Shown one piece after another: positions 49,007 through 50,159 of a DNA stretch of 50,159 nucleotides; the first letter of the stretch is position 1, and the number at the start of each line of letters is the position of its first letter. The DNA is from Lachnospiraceae bacterium. GTDB lineage: Bacteria; Bacillota; Clostridia; Lachnospirales; Lachnospiraceae. The DNA lies in the NCBI GenBank assembly GCA_015057585.1, contig SVEF01000018.1:1-50159 (forward strand). Direction: 5' to 3'. The notes under the pieces were generated by a model, which was not told where the DNA came from, made no database searches, and saw nothing but the letters and a program-made list of their open reading frames with translations. The translations under genes were made by a program, and so were the position numbers.

Positions 49007-50159
49007 ATGGCAAGAAAATGGGTATACTTGTTCAGCGAAGGTAACGCTTCCATGAGAGAACTTCTCGGTGGTAAGGGTGCTAACCTCGCAGAAATGACTG
49101 GATTAGGACTTCCGGTACCACAGGGCTTCACTATCACAACAGAAGCTTGTACACAGTACTATGAGGATGGCAAGGTAATCAACGACGAAATCCAGGCACA
49201 GATTAGCGAATACATTGTAAAGATGGAAGAAATCACAGGAAAGAAGTTTGGTGACTTAGAGAATCCATTACTCGTTTCCGTTCGTTCCGGTGCACGTGCT
49301 TCCATGCCGGGTATGATGGATACAATCCTTAACCTTGGTTTAAATGAAGACGTTGTTAATGTTATGGCTAAGAAGTCCGGCAACCCACGTTGGGCTTGGG
49401 ACTGCTACAGAAGATTCATCCAGATGTACTCTGACGTAGTTATGGAAGTTGGTAAGAAGTACTTTGAAGAGCTTATTGACAAGATGAAAGAAGAAAAGGG
49501 TGTTACTCAGGACGTAGACCTGACTGCAGAAGACTTAAAGGAACTTGCTGGTCAGTTCAAGGCTGAGTACAAGGCTAAGATCGGTGCTGATTTCCCTACA
49601 GATCCAAAGGAACAGTTAATGGGCGCAGTTAAGGCTGTATTCCGTTCCTGGGACAACCCACGTGCTAACGTTTACCGTCGTGACAACGATATCCCATATT
49701 CCTGGGGTACTGCTGTTAACGTTCAGTCCATGGCGTTCGGTAACATGGGTGATGACTGTGGTACAGGTGTTGCGTTCACACGTGACCCGGCTACAGGTGA
49801 AAAGAAGCTCATGGGTGAGTTCTTAACAAACGCTCAGGGTGAAGACGTAGTAGCAGGTGTTCGTACACCAATGCCTATCGCTCAGATGGAAGAGAAGTTC
49901 CCGGCTGCATTCGCTCAGTTCAAGGAAGTTTGTGCTACACTTGAAAATCACTACAGAGACATGCAGGATATGGAATTTACCGTAGAAAACGAGAAGCTTT
50001 ACATGCTTCAGACACGTAACGGTAAGAGAACAGCTCAGGCTGCTCTTAAGATCGCTTGCGATTTAGTTGACGAAGGAATGAGAACAGAAGAAGAAGCTGT
50101 TGCAATGATCGATCCTCGTAACTTAGATACATTATTACACCCACAGTTTGATGCTAAGG
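49007..50159 (+). CDS. ppdK: Pyruvate, phosphate dikinase, N-terminal part (cut by window end)
   Basis: PPDK interconverts pyruvate + ATP + Pi with PEP + AMP + PPi and serves glycolysis or gluconeogenesis in anaerobes. The 384 residues seen are the ATP-grasp nucleotide domain: KWVYLFSEGNASMRELLGGK, GLPVPQGFTITTEAC, SVRSGARASMPGMMDTILNL, GTGVAFTRDPATGEK and the FTVENEKLYMLQTRNGKRTA segment. The central phospho-histidine domain lies beyond the window. ATG 49007 follows TAGGAGGAAA. Control likely through the cre site and the hairpin-rich leader. Confidence 0.96.
   Translation, partial: MARKWVYLFSEGNASMRELLGGKGANLAEMTGLGLPVPQGFTITTEACTQYYEDGKVINDEIQAQISEYIVKMEEITGKKFGDLENPLLVSVRSGARASMPGMMDTILNLGLNEDVVNVMAKKSGNPRWAWDCYRRFIQMYSDVVMEVGKKYFEELIDKMKEEKGVTQDVDLTAEDLKELAGQFKAEYKAKIGADFPTDPKEQLMGAVKAVFRSWDNPRANVYRRDNDIPYSWGTAVNVQSMAFGNMGDDCGTGVAFTRDPATGEKKLMGEFLTNAQGEDVVAGVRTPMPIAQMEEKFPAAFAQFKEVCATLENHYRDMQDMEFTVENEKLYMLQTRNGKRTAQAALKIACDLVDEGMRTEEEAVAMIDPRNLDTLLHPQFDAK

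Overview
The window looks like a chromosomal segment of a spore-forming, anaerobic Firmicute of the Lachnospiraceae type. The housekeeping part is moderately GC-rich with AGGAGG-type ribosome sites. T-box leaders sit in front of pheS and glyS, a cobalamin riboswitch is present, spore genes occur (SpoIID-like, SpoVAF/GerA-like), and there is an FprA flavodiiron protein and a pyruvate phosphate dikinase with a cre site. The assignment rests on gene content only.

Region 1 (about 1-8941) is an AT-rich accessory island. It has an outward-facing tyrosine recombinase, a HamA/HamB pair that reads as a Hachiman-type anti-phage system, then a three-gene module of unknown role (multi-pass membrane protein, 228-aa protein, metallophosphoesterase with a novel N-terminal half), then remnants of what looks like a toxin-antitoxin cassette. 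A 16-bp direct repeat (15/16) flanks the island at 1159-1174 and 8926-8941 and may mark its ends. The three-gene module is the best candidate for an undescribed defence system.

Region 2 (9-20.6 kb) is mixed core/accessory: a 35-aa membrane peptide, a SWIM-finger protein, an HD-domain protein, a cysteine desulfidase-family protein, a Fic protein, a riboswitch-controlled pair (transcobalamin-like DUF4430 protein plus ECF S-component) that predicts corrinoid uptake, FprA, an NCS2 purine permease, a SpoIID-like protein and a YihY-family membrane protein.

Region 3 (20.7-34.9 kb) is dominated by translation: a PAS-GGDEF(degenerate)-EAL protein, T-box-pheS-pheT, VanZ, a DUF6142-like protein, an M29-like aminopeptidase, an M48 membrane protease and purE. 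Next comes argS, preceded by an arginine-rich leader peptide with a terminator/antiterminator pair, which suggests ribosome-mediated attenuation. After argS lies an array of four 37-bp hairpin units of strict 8-21-8 geometry, then infC (AUU start)-rpmI-rplT behind a structured leader.

Region 4 (35-46.9 kb) holds a LiaF-like/DUF4097 envelope-stress pair, a GH27 alpha-galactosidase, a SpoVAF/GerA-like spore protein whose ribosome site is embedded in a terminator, deoD-deoC-cdd nucleoside salvage, tRNA-Val(TAC) and tRNA-Met(CAT), a small Cys-rich protein, two Thr/Pro-rich lipoproteins (amidase and nuclease), ispF with an odd Cys-rich tail, and a polysaccharide deacetylase.

Region 5 (46.9-50.2 kb) has a glycine T-box containing a near-perfect tRNA T-arm copy, glyS, and ppdK (cut by the window end). 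ppdK is preceded by a cre site and a 145-bp nested inverted-repeat structure.
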